Made by a program: the position numbers and the translations under genes
Origin: Clostridia bacterium
Lineage (GTDB): Bacteria > Bacillota > Clostridia > Christensenellales > Borkfalkiaceae
Length of the DNA stretch: 64,000 nt
Reading direction: 5' to 3'
Assembly: GCA_017558825.1 (NCBI GenBank)
Contig: JAFYTO010000015.1
Location: forward strand, 45,711-109,710
Shown here: positions 27,901-36,502 of the stretch, piece after piece
Position numbering within the stretch: the first letter of the stretch is position 1
Layout of the letters: each line of letters begins with the position of its first letter
The notes under the pieces: generated by a model
Databases searched by the model: none
The model's input: only the letters and a program-made list of their open reading frames with translations
What the model was told of the DNA's origin: nothing

Positions 27901-27922
27901 AGGATATAATTAAGCAAGATAT

Positions 27923-27957
27923 AAAAGAGTTTAGCAGGAGCTAAACTCTTTTTTATA
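27923..27957 (+). terminator. Rho-independent terminator of the aspartate-family operon
   Basis: Thirteen-base perfect stem AAAAGAGTTTAGC / GCTAAACTCTTTT, four-base loop AGGA, T-run. Confidence 0.92.
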
Positions 27958-28011
27958 TATGCACATACGTTTACTATATTTTTTGCATTTTTTAATATAT
28001 ATGCGCACCTA

Positions 28012-28389
28012 TTAAAATATATTTTGCGGTGCAAAGGTATACATTTTTGGTATTTGCTCGCTTAGTTCAATAACAACGTCTATTTTAGCAAGGGCGTCTA
28101 AAAACTCTTTATTTTCTACTAAGGTGCACGCTTCTGCTATCCAAAGTTCAACCTCTTTTATATCGTTGTGAGGAATAAAAAGGTGGAGCGTTTCTTTTTT
28201 TTGTAGCCATTGTTTTTGTAAAGATAAAACGTCTTCTTTAACAGCCGTTTCATCTTCAATTTTTTTATATACGCAAACGGCGCTTTCTTTAAATTCGCCA
28301 AAATTTTTTCTTAATAAGTATTGCTCGCCTATAGAAATTGAAAATAAAATTGCAATTACAATTATTGCGGAAATAAATGACCTTACCAA
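28012..28389 (-). CDS. DUF4363 family protein
   Basis: This 125-residue protein has one N-terminal membrane segment (about 4-22, FISAIIVIAILFSISIG) and a soluble helical remainder outside the membrane, with the WLQKKETLHLFIPHNDIKEVE stretch typical of DUF4363. It overlaps the DUF421 gene upstream by seven bases. The two families occur as a pair in many Clostridia; no function is established. Confidence 0.8.
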   Translation of the reverse strand: MVRSFISAIIVIAILFSISIGEQYLLRKNFGEFKESAVCVYKKIEDETAVKEDVLSLQKQWLQKKETLHLFIPHNDIKEVELWIAEACTLVENKEFLDALAKIDVVIELSEQIPKMYTFAPQNIF

Positions 28390-29072
28390 TTAACGCCCTC
28401 CTTTAACTTATAGTTGCCAATAACGTATTTTTTATTGAATTGTTGAAAGTAATACCTGCCATTACCATCAATAGTAAAAACGCCAACCTCTTTAATTCCA
28501 TTTGCGCCATGGCTTTTGGCTATGTCATTTAGGTCTTGCTCTGTAATAAGAGTTGCTTTTAAGTTTTTTTTAACGGTCTTGCCATTAGTTATTAAAAGTA
28601 GTGGCATATCTACAGGAGGGGTGTTTTCTTCTTCTTTTTTAATAGCGCTAAGCGTGCCGTTTGCCTCGTATATAGCGTATTCTACGGCATCAAGTGAAAA
28701 GTAACCTAAGTTGCGCATACTTTCTATTAAATCGCTAACGTCTAAATTATTTTTTTTAAGTTCTTTAAAATCTACGCCGTTTTTATTAATTACTACTGAA
28801 GGTTTTCCGCTTATAACAAGTTTAAAAAACGCGCCAGATTGCTCTAGAATTGTAATAAATTGATGTAATACAAATACTGCAAGCACGGCTAAAACGCCGT
28901 ATAAAAGCGGAACTGATATGTCAGACATTGGTATGCAAGCAAGTTCACTAATTAAAAGTGTAACAATAAATTCAAAAGGTTGCATTTCGCCAATTTGGCG
29001 CTTGCCCATAAACCGCATTACAACAAGTAAAGTTATATAAATTATTAGCGAGCGAACAAATATTATAGCCAT
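28383..29072 (-). CDS. DUF421 (YetF-like) membrane protein
   Basis: This 229-residue protein has three N-terminal transmembrane helices, the signature MRFMGKRQIGEMQPFEFIVTLLISELA (in part residues 20-46), and a cytoplasmic YetF-like domain with GKPSVVINKNGVD and a late VFTIDGNGRYYFQQ. The family is found in spore formers; some members are linked with spore germination or membrane stress, but the role here is unknown. No strong promoter was identified upstream on this strand. Confidence 0.88.
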   Translation of the reverse strand: MAIIFVRSLIIYITLLVVMRFMGKRQIGEMQPFEFIVTLLISELACIPMSDISVPLLYGVLAVLAVFVLHQFITILEQSGAFFKLVISGKPSVVINKNGVDFKELKKNNLDVSDLIESMRNLGYFSLDAVEYAIYEANGTLSAIKKEEENTPPVDMPLLLITNGKTVKKNLKATLITEQDLNDIAKSHGANGIKEVGVFTIDGNGRYYFQQFNKKYVIGNYKLKEGVNW

Positions 29073-29115
29073 AAAGTTATTGTTTGTTAAAATAAAAAAA
29101 TATACAAATAACTAA

Positions 29116-29144
29116 TTGCAAAACTGGCAGTTATATGTTATTAT
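29116..29144 (+). promoter_or_regulatory. Putative SigA promoter of the THF riboswitch transcript
   Basis: TTGCAA at 29116-29121, 17-base spacer, TATTAT at 29139-29144, ending about 12 bases before the riboswitch aptamer. Confidence 0.55.
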
Positions 29145-29155
29145 ATATGTAATTT

Positions 29156-29256
29156 ATAAGCAGAGTAGCCCGAAAGCGTTAAGTGTCTTAAAATGGGATG
29201 TTGTTTAAGAACGAAAGCGTTATGCGTTGCGGTTTGAGGGCGCGTCCGTTGCTTTA
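29156..29256 (+). promoter_or_regulatory. Tetrahydrofolate (THF) riboswitch aptamer
   Basis: The conserved THF-aptamer blocks are present in order: CAGAGTAG, GCGTTAAGTGT, ATGGGATGTTG, AACGAAAGCG and a closing GCGTCCGTTGC. Helices can be drawn by eye: P1 AAGCA (29158-29162) with TGCTT (29250-29254); P2 GCCC (29168-29171) with GGGC (29238-29241); P3 TCTTAAA (29186-29192) with TTTAAGA (29204-29210). The downstream gene is a FolT-like ECF transporter component, the classical target of this class. Binding of reduced folate is expected to lower expression. Confidence 0.93.
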
Positions 29257-29282
29257 TGGTATTTATATCATTTTTTTGGCGG

Positions 29283-29304
29283 ACCTCTATTTAGGAGGTT
29301 TTTT
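29283..29304 (+). promoter_or_regulatory. Riboswitch expression platform: SD-masking / terminator-like hairpin
   Basis: ACCTC (29283-29287) can pair with GAGGT (29295-29299), hiding the AGGAGG ribosome-binding site of folT; a T-run follows, so it may also end transcription. CGGAC (29280-29284) can instead pair with GTCCG (29244-29248) in the 3' part of the aptamer, which would free the site. This gives a plausible ligand-off/ligand-on switch. Confidence 0.6.
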
Positions 29305-29940
29305 ATGTTGAAGAAAAATTTTAATGGTTTAGGCTTGATATTTTCGCCTTTTTTGCAAGGAAAAAGCCACTCTAAAAAAGTGGCTTACATAGGCTTGTTT
29401 ACGGCATTTTTAATTGTTTGTAACGGTTTTTTTTCCTTTCCAATAGGTGACGTGCAATTTTCTATAACCATATTTGCTTCTCTTATGGCAGGTGTAATTT
29501 TAGGCCCAATGGCAGGCTTTTTTGCTTATTTTATAGCAGATTTGCTTGGCTATTTTATCAGTTCTGGCGGATTGTTTTATTATTTTTGGGTAGGGCTTTC
29601 AACCTCTACGTTTGCGCTTATTGCAGGGCTTTTATTTATTAAACAAAGCCAATCAAAAAGCATAAAGTGCACCGCTATAAAAGTTACTTTAATTATTTTA
29701 ATTTCATTTGTCGTTTGCACCGTTATAATAAACTCTACAGGTTTTTACATTTATAATAAAAACATAGGTTTTTTAACAAGCGCTATAGAATATGCTAAAG
29801 ATACGTTTGGTAGCGAAGTTTCATTTTTTATATACCTTGTATATAGGCTTATTTTTAGAGGGCAAATATTTAATAGTTTGTTTAATTATGCGTTGTTTAT
29901 AATTTCACTTCCAGCATTAAAAAGGCTTAAACTTTTATAA
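29305..29940 (+). CDS. folT: Folate ECF transporter S component (FolT-like)
   Basis: This 211-residue integral membrane substrate-binding subunit of an energy-coupling-factor transporter has about six hydrophobic helices. The start is VAYIGLFTAFLIVCNGFFSFPIGDVQFSIT, read from about residue 26, and GPMAGFFAYFIADLLGYF is typical of the S-component family. Folate specificity is inferred from the THF riboswitch directly upstream. The ATG at 29305 is used because AGGAGG lies at 29293-29298; an in-frame start at 29227 would lie inside the aptamer. The ATPase and T subunits are not in the window. It is convergent with the flippase gene, with no gap. Confidence 0.9.
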   Translation: MLKKNFNGLGLIFSPFLQGKSHSKKVAYIGLFTAFLIVCNGFFSFPIGDVQFSITIFASLMAGVILGPMAGFFAYFIADLLGYFISSGGLFYYFWVGLSTSTFALIAGLLFIKQSQSKSIKCTAIKVTLIILISFVVCTVIINSTGFYIYNKNIGFLTSAIEYAKDTFGSEVSFFIYLVYRLIFRGQIFNSLFNYALFIISLPALKRLKLL

Positions 29941-31404
29941 TCACTTTTTAAAAAGCACTTTAATATTAAACAAGTTAAAAATTCTATAGAATAAATAAGT
30001 AAAAATTACAACCGCAACAGAAGACGTTAGTATAGCAATAAACGAAGGTAAAACTTTTAATAGAACACCTTTTAAAAAATATCCAAATAAAGACGAAGGT
30101 ATTATAAACAATAAACTTACCAATATAAACCTTTTGTAATTTGGCTTAATTTTGCAAGTTCTTCTTATTAGTATTAAGTTTAATACTGCTGTTGTAACGT
30201 AACTTAACAAAAGCCCTAACACAAGTGAGTAAACGCTTAAATATTTAGGCAAAAAGTAAATACAAACTAGTAAAAAACTTGCGCCTATAAGATAATAAAT
30301 TAGCGTATATTTTTCAAGGTTCAAACTGTTTAATATACTTGTTGTAATCATTGTTATACTCATAGGAAACATTATAATGCAGGCATTTTGAACGTAAACG
30401 CCTGCATTTACGTTATTGTAAAGTAAAAAGCCAAGTTCACTTCCCATACTCAAAAAAACGGGAATTATAAGCGAAGATATAAAAACCGAACATTTTATTG
30501 ATTGTTCAATATTGTTTTTAAGCGTTAAATTGTTATGCTTGTAATAATTTTCCGAAAGTTCCGGAACTAGCACTAGAGCTATTGAGCCTATTAAGGTTGA
30601 CGGTATGTATATAAGCGGTATGCTCATTCCTGAAAGCTCGCCAAAGCTAGCAAGGGCAACTTGGCTAGTCATTCCACTTAATACAAGCCTTGCGGGCAGT
30701 ATTATTGCTATAAGAGTGTTTATAAGCGAAGTAGTAGTTCTCATTGCGGTAATTGGCGCACTTGAGGCTACTAGAGGCTTTAAAAGTTTGAACGGTTTAT
30801 TTACTTTTCCGTCGTGTATAAAGTAAAAAATTGTTGCAACAATAAAAGATAATGCGTAAGAAATAAGAACGGCGTAAGACGCGCGCTTAACGCCGTCTAA
30901 CGTATTTTTCATATTAAGAATTAAAGCTATGCCAAAAATTAACATAACTATTTCTTCAAAAAGCTCAATTAGGCTATAGGTTAAAAACCTTTTTTTGCCC
31001 CAAAAATATCCGCGAATTACAGCGTAAATTGAAGTTATAACAACTCCTGGCAAAATTATTTTTAGCACTTCAAAACAGCGTTTATCTGTAAAAATAAATG
31101 AGAATGCGTCAGGGAATAAAAATAATAAAAGCGTTATTGGCAGTGATATGGCAAGGCTTAAAAATATGCCTGCAAAAACTATGCTACCGTTACTATTTTT
31201 ACCGTTTTCCGCATTGTTTTTAATCATTATTCTAGATACTGTTATTGGTATTCCTGAAGCCGTAATGGTAATTAATAATCCAACTACAGAAAGCGCTATT
31301 TGATATATTCCAACGCCTTCTGCACCAAGCGTTCTAGATAAAAACACTCTATAAACAAAACCAAGCGCTCTTTCTATTAATGAAAGTAACGTTACCGTTG
31401 CCAT
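29941..31404 (-). CDS. Oligosaccharide flippase, SpoVB/MurJ-like (MOP superfamily)
   Basis: This 487-residue protein has about 14 hydrophobic helices. The N-terminal LIERALGFVYRVFLSRTLGAEGVGIYQ matches the polysaccharide flippase family that includes SpoVB (spore cortex) and related lipid II or glycan exporters. Its role in cortex synthesis is inferred from family and organism. The first ATG lies 26 bases from the GAGGTG site, too far for normal initiation. Homologous N-termini run about eight residues longer, so translation may begin at an upstream ATT codon (31420-31425 region). Confidence 0.85.
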   Translation of the reverse strand: MATVTLLSLIERALGFVYRVFLSRTLGAEGVGIYQIALSVVGLLITITASGIPITVSRIMIKNNAENGKNSNGSIVFAGIFLSLAISLPITLLLFLFPDAFSFIFTDKRCFEVLKIILPGVVITSIYAVIRGYFWGKKRFLTYSLIELFEEIVMLIFGIALILNMKNTLDGVKRASYAVLISYALSFIVATIFYFIHDGKVNKPFKLLKPLVASSAPITAMRTTTSLINTLIAIILPARLVLSGMTSQVALASFGELSGMSIPLIYIPSTLIGSIALVLVPELSENYYKHNNLTLKNNIEQSIKCSVFISSLIIPVFLSMGSELGFLLYNNVNAGVYVQNACIIMFPMSITMITTSILNSLNLEKYTLIYYLIGASFLLVCIYFLPKYLSVYSLVLGLLLSYVTTAVLNLILIRRTCKIKPNYKRFILVSLLFIIPSSLFGYFLKGVLLKVLPSFIAILTSSVAVVIFTYLFYRIFNLFNIKVLFKK

Positions 31405-31516
31405 TGTTTTAACAAGTTTATTAATAATATCACCTCTAAAAATTTAGTCTATATTATTCTATTAAACAAAAGGTGCAATTAGAATATGTTTGCCAAAGCT
31501 CAAATATAATTAAGGT

Positions 31517-31828
31517 ATGGAAAGGTTGAATTATTTATTAAACGAGGTAAAATCGGGCGCGTATTTAGTAGTTAAAGGCGACACTTTAGACAGTATAGCC
31601 ACCAACTTTAACACTACTAAAAGGTTAATTATGCTAGACAATTTTTTGAGCGAAGAAGTAGAGGTTGGAAGCGTAATTTATGTAAAATGTTACAGCGTTA
31701 TTCACGTTGTTAATCTAGGTGAAACAATAGAAGAAATAGCGTGTTTATACGGCGTAACAAAAGAAGAAATTTTAAGTTTGAATAAAACAAGTTTTATTCA
31801 TCCGTATATGAAACTTGTAATTAAGTAG
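31517..31828 (+). CDS. Protein with two LysM domains
   Basis: This 103-residue protein consists almost wholly of two LysM repeats (about residues 14-53, AYLVVKGDTLDSIATNFN, and 58-103, IHVVNLGETIEEIACLYGV). LysM binds peptidoglycan or chitin-like glycans. No signal peptide is visible, so it may act in spores or be released with the mother cell. A weak SigE-like promoter (GAATATG at 31482, AATATAAT at 31503, 14-base spacer) lies upstream. comF starts four bases after its stop. Confidence 0.82.
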   Translation: MERLNYLLNEVKSGAYLVVKGDTLDSIATNFNTTKRLIMLDNFLSEEVEVGSVIYVKCYSVIHVVNLGETIEEIACLYGVTKEEILSLNKTSFIHPYMKLVIK

Positions 31829-31831
31829 AAA

Positions 31832-32557
31832 ATGAAAGAGAAAATAGTAAAGTTTTTAAAACAAAATATTTTTAATTTAAAATGGACGTGCAATGCTTGC
31901 AAAGAAGAAAATTTTAACGGCGAATATTTTTGTCCAACTTGTGAAAAGCAGTTTGTTTATATTTTAGAAAATAAGTGCGACCATTGCGGAAGGTTGACAA
32001 GTAAGCCGACCTTATTTTGCGATGATTGCACTGGCAAAAATATAGAGTTTGATACTGCGCGTAGTGTGTATGAATATCAAGAGCCTATAAGCAGTTTAAT
32101 TAAAGGTTTTAAGTATGATGGCAAAAGATATTTGGGCGAAGTATTTGCAAGTAAAATGCTTAAAGTATTTTTGTCTAATTTTTCATCTGCTAACGTTTTA
32201 ACTTACGTTCCAATGACCGAAACTAAGCTTAAGCAAAGAGGTTACAATCAGTCTAAACTGCTTGCAGAAGAACTCTCGCGATTAACGAGCGTTGAAGTTA
32301 TGGAGCTTGCAATAAAAAAGAAAGACACTAAAGCACAAGCAACGTTGAGTGCAAAAGAAAGGAAGAAAAATTTAAAGACGTCATTTAAAATCAATAAGAA
32401 ATTAGCAAAAGATAAAAACGTTGTTATTGTAGATGACGTATTAACAACTGGCTCTACTGCAGACGTTTTGGCTAAAGGATTTAAAGATGCCGGCGCAAAA
32501 AGTGTTAACGTAATAACTCTTTGCTCCGTTTCGTTTTTAAACAAAAAAAGGGTGTAA
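31832..32557 (+). CDS. ComF family phosphoribosyltransferase-like protein
   Basis: This 241-residue protein has an N-terminal zinc-ribbon region with CxxC pairs (CNACKEE, CPTCEKQ, CDHCGR, CDDC) and a C-terminal type I phosphoribosyltransferase domain with the PRPP loop VVIVDDVLTTGST. ComF homologs act in DNA uptake (competence) in Bacillus, while the broader family has unclear function. In many Bacillota hpf (ribosome hibernation factor) lies between comF and secA; here it does not. Confidence 0.9.
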   Translation: MKEKIVKFLKQNIFNLKWTCNACKEENFNGEYFCPTCEKQFVYILENKCDHCGRLTSKPTLFCDDCTGKNIEFDTARSVYEYQEPISSLIKGFKYDGKRYLGEVFASKMLKVFLSNFSSANVLTYVPMTETKLKQRGYNQSKLLAEELSRLTSVEVMELAIKKKDTKAQATLSAKERKKNLKTSFKINKKLAKDKNVVIVDDVLTTGSTADVLAKGFKDAGAKSVNVITLCSVSFLNKKRV

Positions 32558-32624
32558 TTTATAAAAAATTCAACAAAAAACGCCGTTTTACACAGTTGGG
32601 ACATATAAAATAACTTAAAAAAAG

Positions 32625-32653
32625 TTTACTTAAAGTAAAAAATATTGTACAAT
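32625..32653 (+). promoter_or_regulatory. Putative SigA promoter of secA
   Basis: TTTACT at 32625-32630, 17-base spacer, TACAAT at 32648-32653, about 45 bases before the start. Confidence 0.55.
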
Positions 32654-32698
32654 ATATAAAGTATATTGTAATAATAATTATAGTTTGGAGATTTTTTC

Positions 32699-35398
32699 AT
32701 GGGACTTATTAGTTATATTTTAAACCACGATACAAGAGTTGGCCTTAGAAACATTGGCAAAATTGCCGATAAGGTTTTAGAACTTTCACCAATTTATGAA
32801 CGAATGAGTGAAGAAGAGTTAAAAGGTCAAACTGCAGTATTAAAAGGTCGTTTACAAAACGGCGAGAGCCTTGATAAAATTTTACCAGAAGCATTTGCAA
32901 CGGTAAGAGAAGCAAGTTTTAGAGTTTTAAATATGCGCCATTATAAAGTTCAAGTTATGGGTGGTGTTTGCGTGCACGAAGGTCGTGTTGCGGAACTTAA
33001 AACTGGTGAAGGTAAAACTTTAATGGCTACTCTCCCTGCATACCTTAACGCTTTAACAGGTAAGGGCGTTCACATTGTAACTGTTAACGACTATCTTGCT
33101 GAGCGTGACGCGGAATGGATGGGAAAAGTATATAGATATTTAGGCTTAACCGTTGGCGTCAACGTTCATAATATGACTGACGAGCAAAAGCGAGAGGCTT
33201 ATAAATGCGATATCACTTACGGCACTAACAACGAGTTTGGTTTTGACTATTTGCGTGATAATTTAAAAGTTAATTTAAGTGATATGGTTCAACGCGGTCT
33301 TGAATTTGCAATCGTTGACGAAGTGGACTCTATTTTAATTGACGAAGCGCGTACTCCGCTTATTATTTCAGGTAGGGGTGTAAAATCTAGTGAGCTTTAC
33401 ATTAAGGCTAACAGATTTGTAAAAACTTTAAAAAAGGACGAAGACTTTACTGTTGATATTAAAGACAAAAGCGTTCAAATTACTGAAAGCGGTGCTGAAA
33501 AGGCGGAGAGATTTTTTGGCGTTCCTAACTTTGCCGACATTGAAAATGCAGATTTATCTCACCATATTCAACAGGCTTTAAAAGCGCATCACATTTTTAA
33601 GCGTGATAACGATTACGTTGTAAACGATGGCGAAATTTTAATTGTAGACGAATTTACAGGACGTTTAATGATTGGTAGGCGTTATTCTGATGGTTTACAC
33701 CAAGCAATTGAAGCAAAAGAAAACGTGCCTATTAGAAACGAAAATAAGACGCACGCTACAATTACTTTCCAAAACTATTTTAGGCTTTATAATAAACTTT
33801 CTGGTATGACGGGTACGGCTAAAACTGAAGAAGAAGAGTTTAGAGCAATTTACGGACTTGACGTATTAGAAATTCCAACCAACAAGCCTGTTCAAAGAGT
33901 TGACGAGCCTGACGTTATTTACTCTACTGAAAAGGGCAAGCTTCGTGCAATAATAAAAGACATTATTGAAACTCACGAAAAGGGACAACCTATCTTAGTT
34001 GGTACGGTTACGGTTGAAAAGTCTGAAGAAATTTCTAGGCATTTAATTAAGAACAAAGTAAAACACAATATATTAAACGCTAAAAACCACTTAAAAGAAG
34101 CTCAAATTATAGCTCAAGCAGGTAAAAAAGGCGCAGTTACTATTGCAACGAATATGGCTGGTCGTGGTACGGATATTTTGCTTGGCGGTAACCCAGAATA
34201 TCTTGCAAAGCAAGACTTAAAAAATAAAGGCGTTCCTACTGACGTTATTGAAAGTGCAACTTCTTACGTTCAAGACGTTAGTGAAGACGTTTTAAAAGTA
34301 AGAGAAGAGTATAGAGAACTTTTAAGCGAATATAGCGAAGAAACTGAAAGAGAAAAGAAAGAGGTAATGGCTCTTGGCGGACTTAGAATTATAGGTACGG
34401 AAAGGCATGAATCTCGCCGTATTGACAATCAGCTTCGTGGTCGTGCAGGCCGTCAGGGCGACCCTGGTTCAACGCTTTTCTATATTTCACTTGAAGATGA
34501 TTTAGCTAAGCGTTTCGGTGGCGATAGGCTTATGTCTATTTACAACTTGTTCAAAGTTGATGAAGACACTCCTATGCAAGCAAAAATGCTTGCAAGGCAA
34601 ATTGAAAACGCGCAACGTATGATAGAAGGTAGAAACTTTGGTATTAGACGTCAAATTATTGAATACGATGACGTTATGAATACGCAACGCCAAACAATTT
34701 ACGAAGAGCGTATGCAAGTTTTAAAAGGTGACAATACTCACGAAAAGATTTTAAATTTAATTCCTGATATAGTTTACTCTATTATTTGCAATACCGTAAA
34801 CGTAGCTGTTGAGCCTACTAAATGGGACGGTGAAAAACTTAATAAAGCTTTAGAAGATAGAGTTTTACCATTAGACACTAACTATTTAACTAAAGAAAGG
34901 CTTGAGAAGTGGGACGTTGAGGAAATTACTAGAAGAACAACTAAAAAAGTTATAGACGTTTACGAAGAAAAAATTGCAAGATATAAGGAAATGGGCGTTA
35001 ATTTTGACGAGGTTGAAAAATTTGTATTGTTAAAGAACGTTGATACTAAGTGGATTGACCATATTGATGCTATGGACGCATTAAAACGAGGTATATCTCT
35101 TCGTGGTTACGCGCATGAAAACCCTATAAATGCTTTCAAGCGTGAGGGTTTGGATATGTTTAACGCTATGACAGACAGTATTCAAAACGACACCGTTTCA
35201 CTTTTATTAAAAGCGGAAATTAAAACAAATACCGTAATGAAAAGGGAAGAAAATAAAGATTTAACCGAAGGAGGCGGTGGTGCTGAAACTGAAAAGAGGA
35301 GTGCTACTGTTGTAAAAGGTAAAAAGATAGGTAGAAACGACCCTTGTCCTTGCGGAAGCGGTAAAAAATATAAGAATTGTTGTGGTCAAAACCAATAA
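32699..35398 (+). CDS. secA: Protein translocase ATPase SecA
   Basis: SecA drives preproteins through SecYEG. The 899-residue protein has the full set of features: Walker A region ELKTGEGKTLMATLPAYLN (about 101-119), VDEVDSILIDEARTPLI, the preprotein cross-linking domain, NMAGRGTDILLGGN, RRIDNQLRGRAGRQGDPG, and a C-terminal zinc-binding SEC-C motif DPCPCGSGKKYKNCCG. TTTGGAGA precedes the ATG. prfB follows after six bases. Confidence 0.98.
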   Translation: MGLISYILNHDTRVGLRNIGKIADKVLELSPIYERMSEEELKGQTAVLKGRLQNGESLDKILPEAFATVREASFRVLNMRHYKVQVMGGVCVHEGRVAELKTGEGKTLMATLPAYLNALTGKGVHIVTVNDYLAERDAEWMGKVYRYLGLTVGVNVHNMTDEQKREAYKCDITYGTNNEFGFDYLRDNLKVNLSDMVQRGLEFAIVDEVDSILIDEARTPLIISGRGVKSSELYIKANRFVKTLKKDEDFTVDIKDKSVQITESGAEKAERFFGVPNFADIENADLSHHIQQALKAHHIFKRDNDYVVNDGEILIVDEFTGRLMIGRRYSDGLHQAIEAKENVPIRNENKTHATITFQNYFRLYNKLSGMTGTAKTEEEEFRAIYGLDVLEIPTNKPVQRVDEPDVIYSTEKGKLRAIIKDIIETHEKGQPILVGTVTVEKSEEISRHLIKNKVKHNILNAKNHLKEAQIIAQAGKKGAVTIATNMAGRGTDILLGGNPEYLAKQDLKNKGVPTDVIESATSYVQDVSEDVLKVREEYRELLSEYSEETEREKKEVMALGGLRIIGTERHESRRIDNQLRGRAGRQGDPGSTLFYISLEDDLAKRFGGDRLMSIYNLFKVDEDTPMQAKMLARQIENAQRMIEGRNFGIRRQIIEYDDVMNTQRQTIYEERMQVLKGDNTHEKILNLIPDIVYSIICNTVNVAVEPTKWDGEKLNKALEDRVLPLDTNYLTKERLEKWDVEEITRRTTKKVIDVYEEKIARYKEMGVNFDEVEKFVLLKNVDTKWIDHIDAMDALKRGISLRGYAHENPINAFKREGLDMFNAMTDSIQNDTVSLLLKAEIKTNTVMKREENKDLTEGGGGAETEKRSATVVKGKKIGRNDPCPCGSGKKYKNCCGQNQ

Positions 35399-35404
35399 AA
35401 AATT

Positions 35405-36502
35405 ATGTTAAGAACTGATTTATACTGGCAAAAAATAAGCGACCTTAAGGTTACTTTAAAAGAGGCGGGATACTCGCTTGATATTGCGCTTGCAAAAACG
35501 CAACTTGAAGAAATAGAAAAAGAGCTTGAAAAAGAAGAAGTTTACACAAACTTAAAACTTTCAACTGAGTATTCTAAAAAAGCACAAGCACTCCGCAATA
35601 AAATAGAAGTATTTGATAGGGCTGAAAAAGCTATTGTTGAAGCTGAGGAAATGGTTAAACTTTCTGAAGAATTCGGTGACGACTCTTTTATGGGCGAAGT
35701 TGAAAACGAACTTAAGGAAGCTGAAGAAGATATTGAAAAAATGCGTTTACAAGCTCTTCTTCGCGGCAAATACGATGCATCTAACGCTATAATGACGCTT
35801 CACGCAGGCGCTGGTGGCACGGAAGCGTGCGACTGGACTGAAATGCTTTATAGAATGTATATTTGCTATGCTGAAAAACACGGCTACACCATAACCGAGT
35901 TTGATAGGCTTGCTGGCGATGAGGCTGGCATTAAAAGCGTTTCATTTAAGGTTGAGGGAATAAATGCTTACGGTTATTTAAAGGCTGAAAAAGGCGTTCA
36001 TAGGCTTGTAAGAATTTCTCCTTTTGACTCTAACGCAAGGCGTCATACTTCATTTTCTTCTGTTGAAGTTATGCCTGAAATTGACAATGATAATGAAATT
36101 GAAATTAGGCCAGACGAGTTAAAAGTAGATACTTTTAGAAGTAGCGGCGCTGGCGGTCAGCACGTTAATAAAACGGAGTCTGCAATAAGAATAACTCATA
36201 TTCCAACAGGAATTATTGTTGCTTGTCAAAACGAAAGGTCGCAAATACAAAACCGTGAACAAGCAATGAAAATGCTTATTAGTAAACTCGTTGAAAAGCG
36301 TGAAGAAGAAAGAATGGCTGAAGCACAAGAAATTAAGGGCGAAATTAAAAAAATTGAATGGGGCAGTCAAATTCGTTCGTACGTTTTTTGCCCTTACACT
36401 TTGGTTAAAGACCATAGAACGGGTTCGGAAAATTCAAACGTTCAAGCTGTTATGGACGGCGAAATTGATTCGTTTATAATAGATTATTTAAAAAAATCAT
36501 AA
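35405..36502 (+). CDS. prfB: Peptide chain release factor 2, no programmed frameshift
   Basis: RF2 ends translation at UGA and UAA. The GGQ motif sits in RSSGAGGQHVNKTES and the stop-codon recognition tripeptide SPF in VRISPFDSNARRHTSF, which separates RF2 from RF1. The 365-residue protein is encoded in one uninterrupted frame; the usual +1 frameshift site with an internal TGA near codon 25 is missing, with SLDIALAK reading straight through. No clear Shine-Dalgarno site precedes the start. The stop overlaps the tsaD start. Confidence 0.96.
   Translation: MLRTDLYWQKISDLKVTLKEAGYSLDIALAKTQLEEIEKELEKEEVYTNLKLSTEYSKKAQALRNKIEVFDRAEKAIVEAEEMVKLSEEFGDDSFMGEVENELKEAEEDIEKMRLQALLRGKYDASNAIMTLHAGAGGTEACDWTEMLYRMYICYAEKHGYTITEFDRLAGDEAGIKSVSFKVEGINAYGYLKAEKGVHRLVRISPFDSNARRHTSFSSVEVMPEIDNDNEIEIRPDELKVDTFRSSGAGGQHVNKTESAIRITHIPTGIIVACQNERSQIQNREQAMKMLISKLVEKREEERMAEAQEIKGEIKKIEWGSQIRSYVFCPYTLVKDHRTGSENSNVQAVMDGEIDSFIIDYLKKS

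Noticed and set aside
27953..28011. Two copies of a TATATATGC-C motif after the aspartate-operon terminator
   Set aside because: Short and A/T-rich with no clear symmetry or partner gene, likely chance.
32641..32674. TATTGTACAATA palindrome before secA as a regulator site
   Set aside because: It overlaps the proposed -10 region and such A/T palindromes are frequent here; no second copy near other genes.
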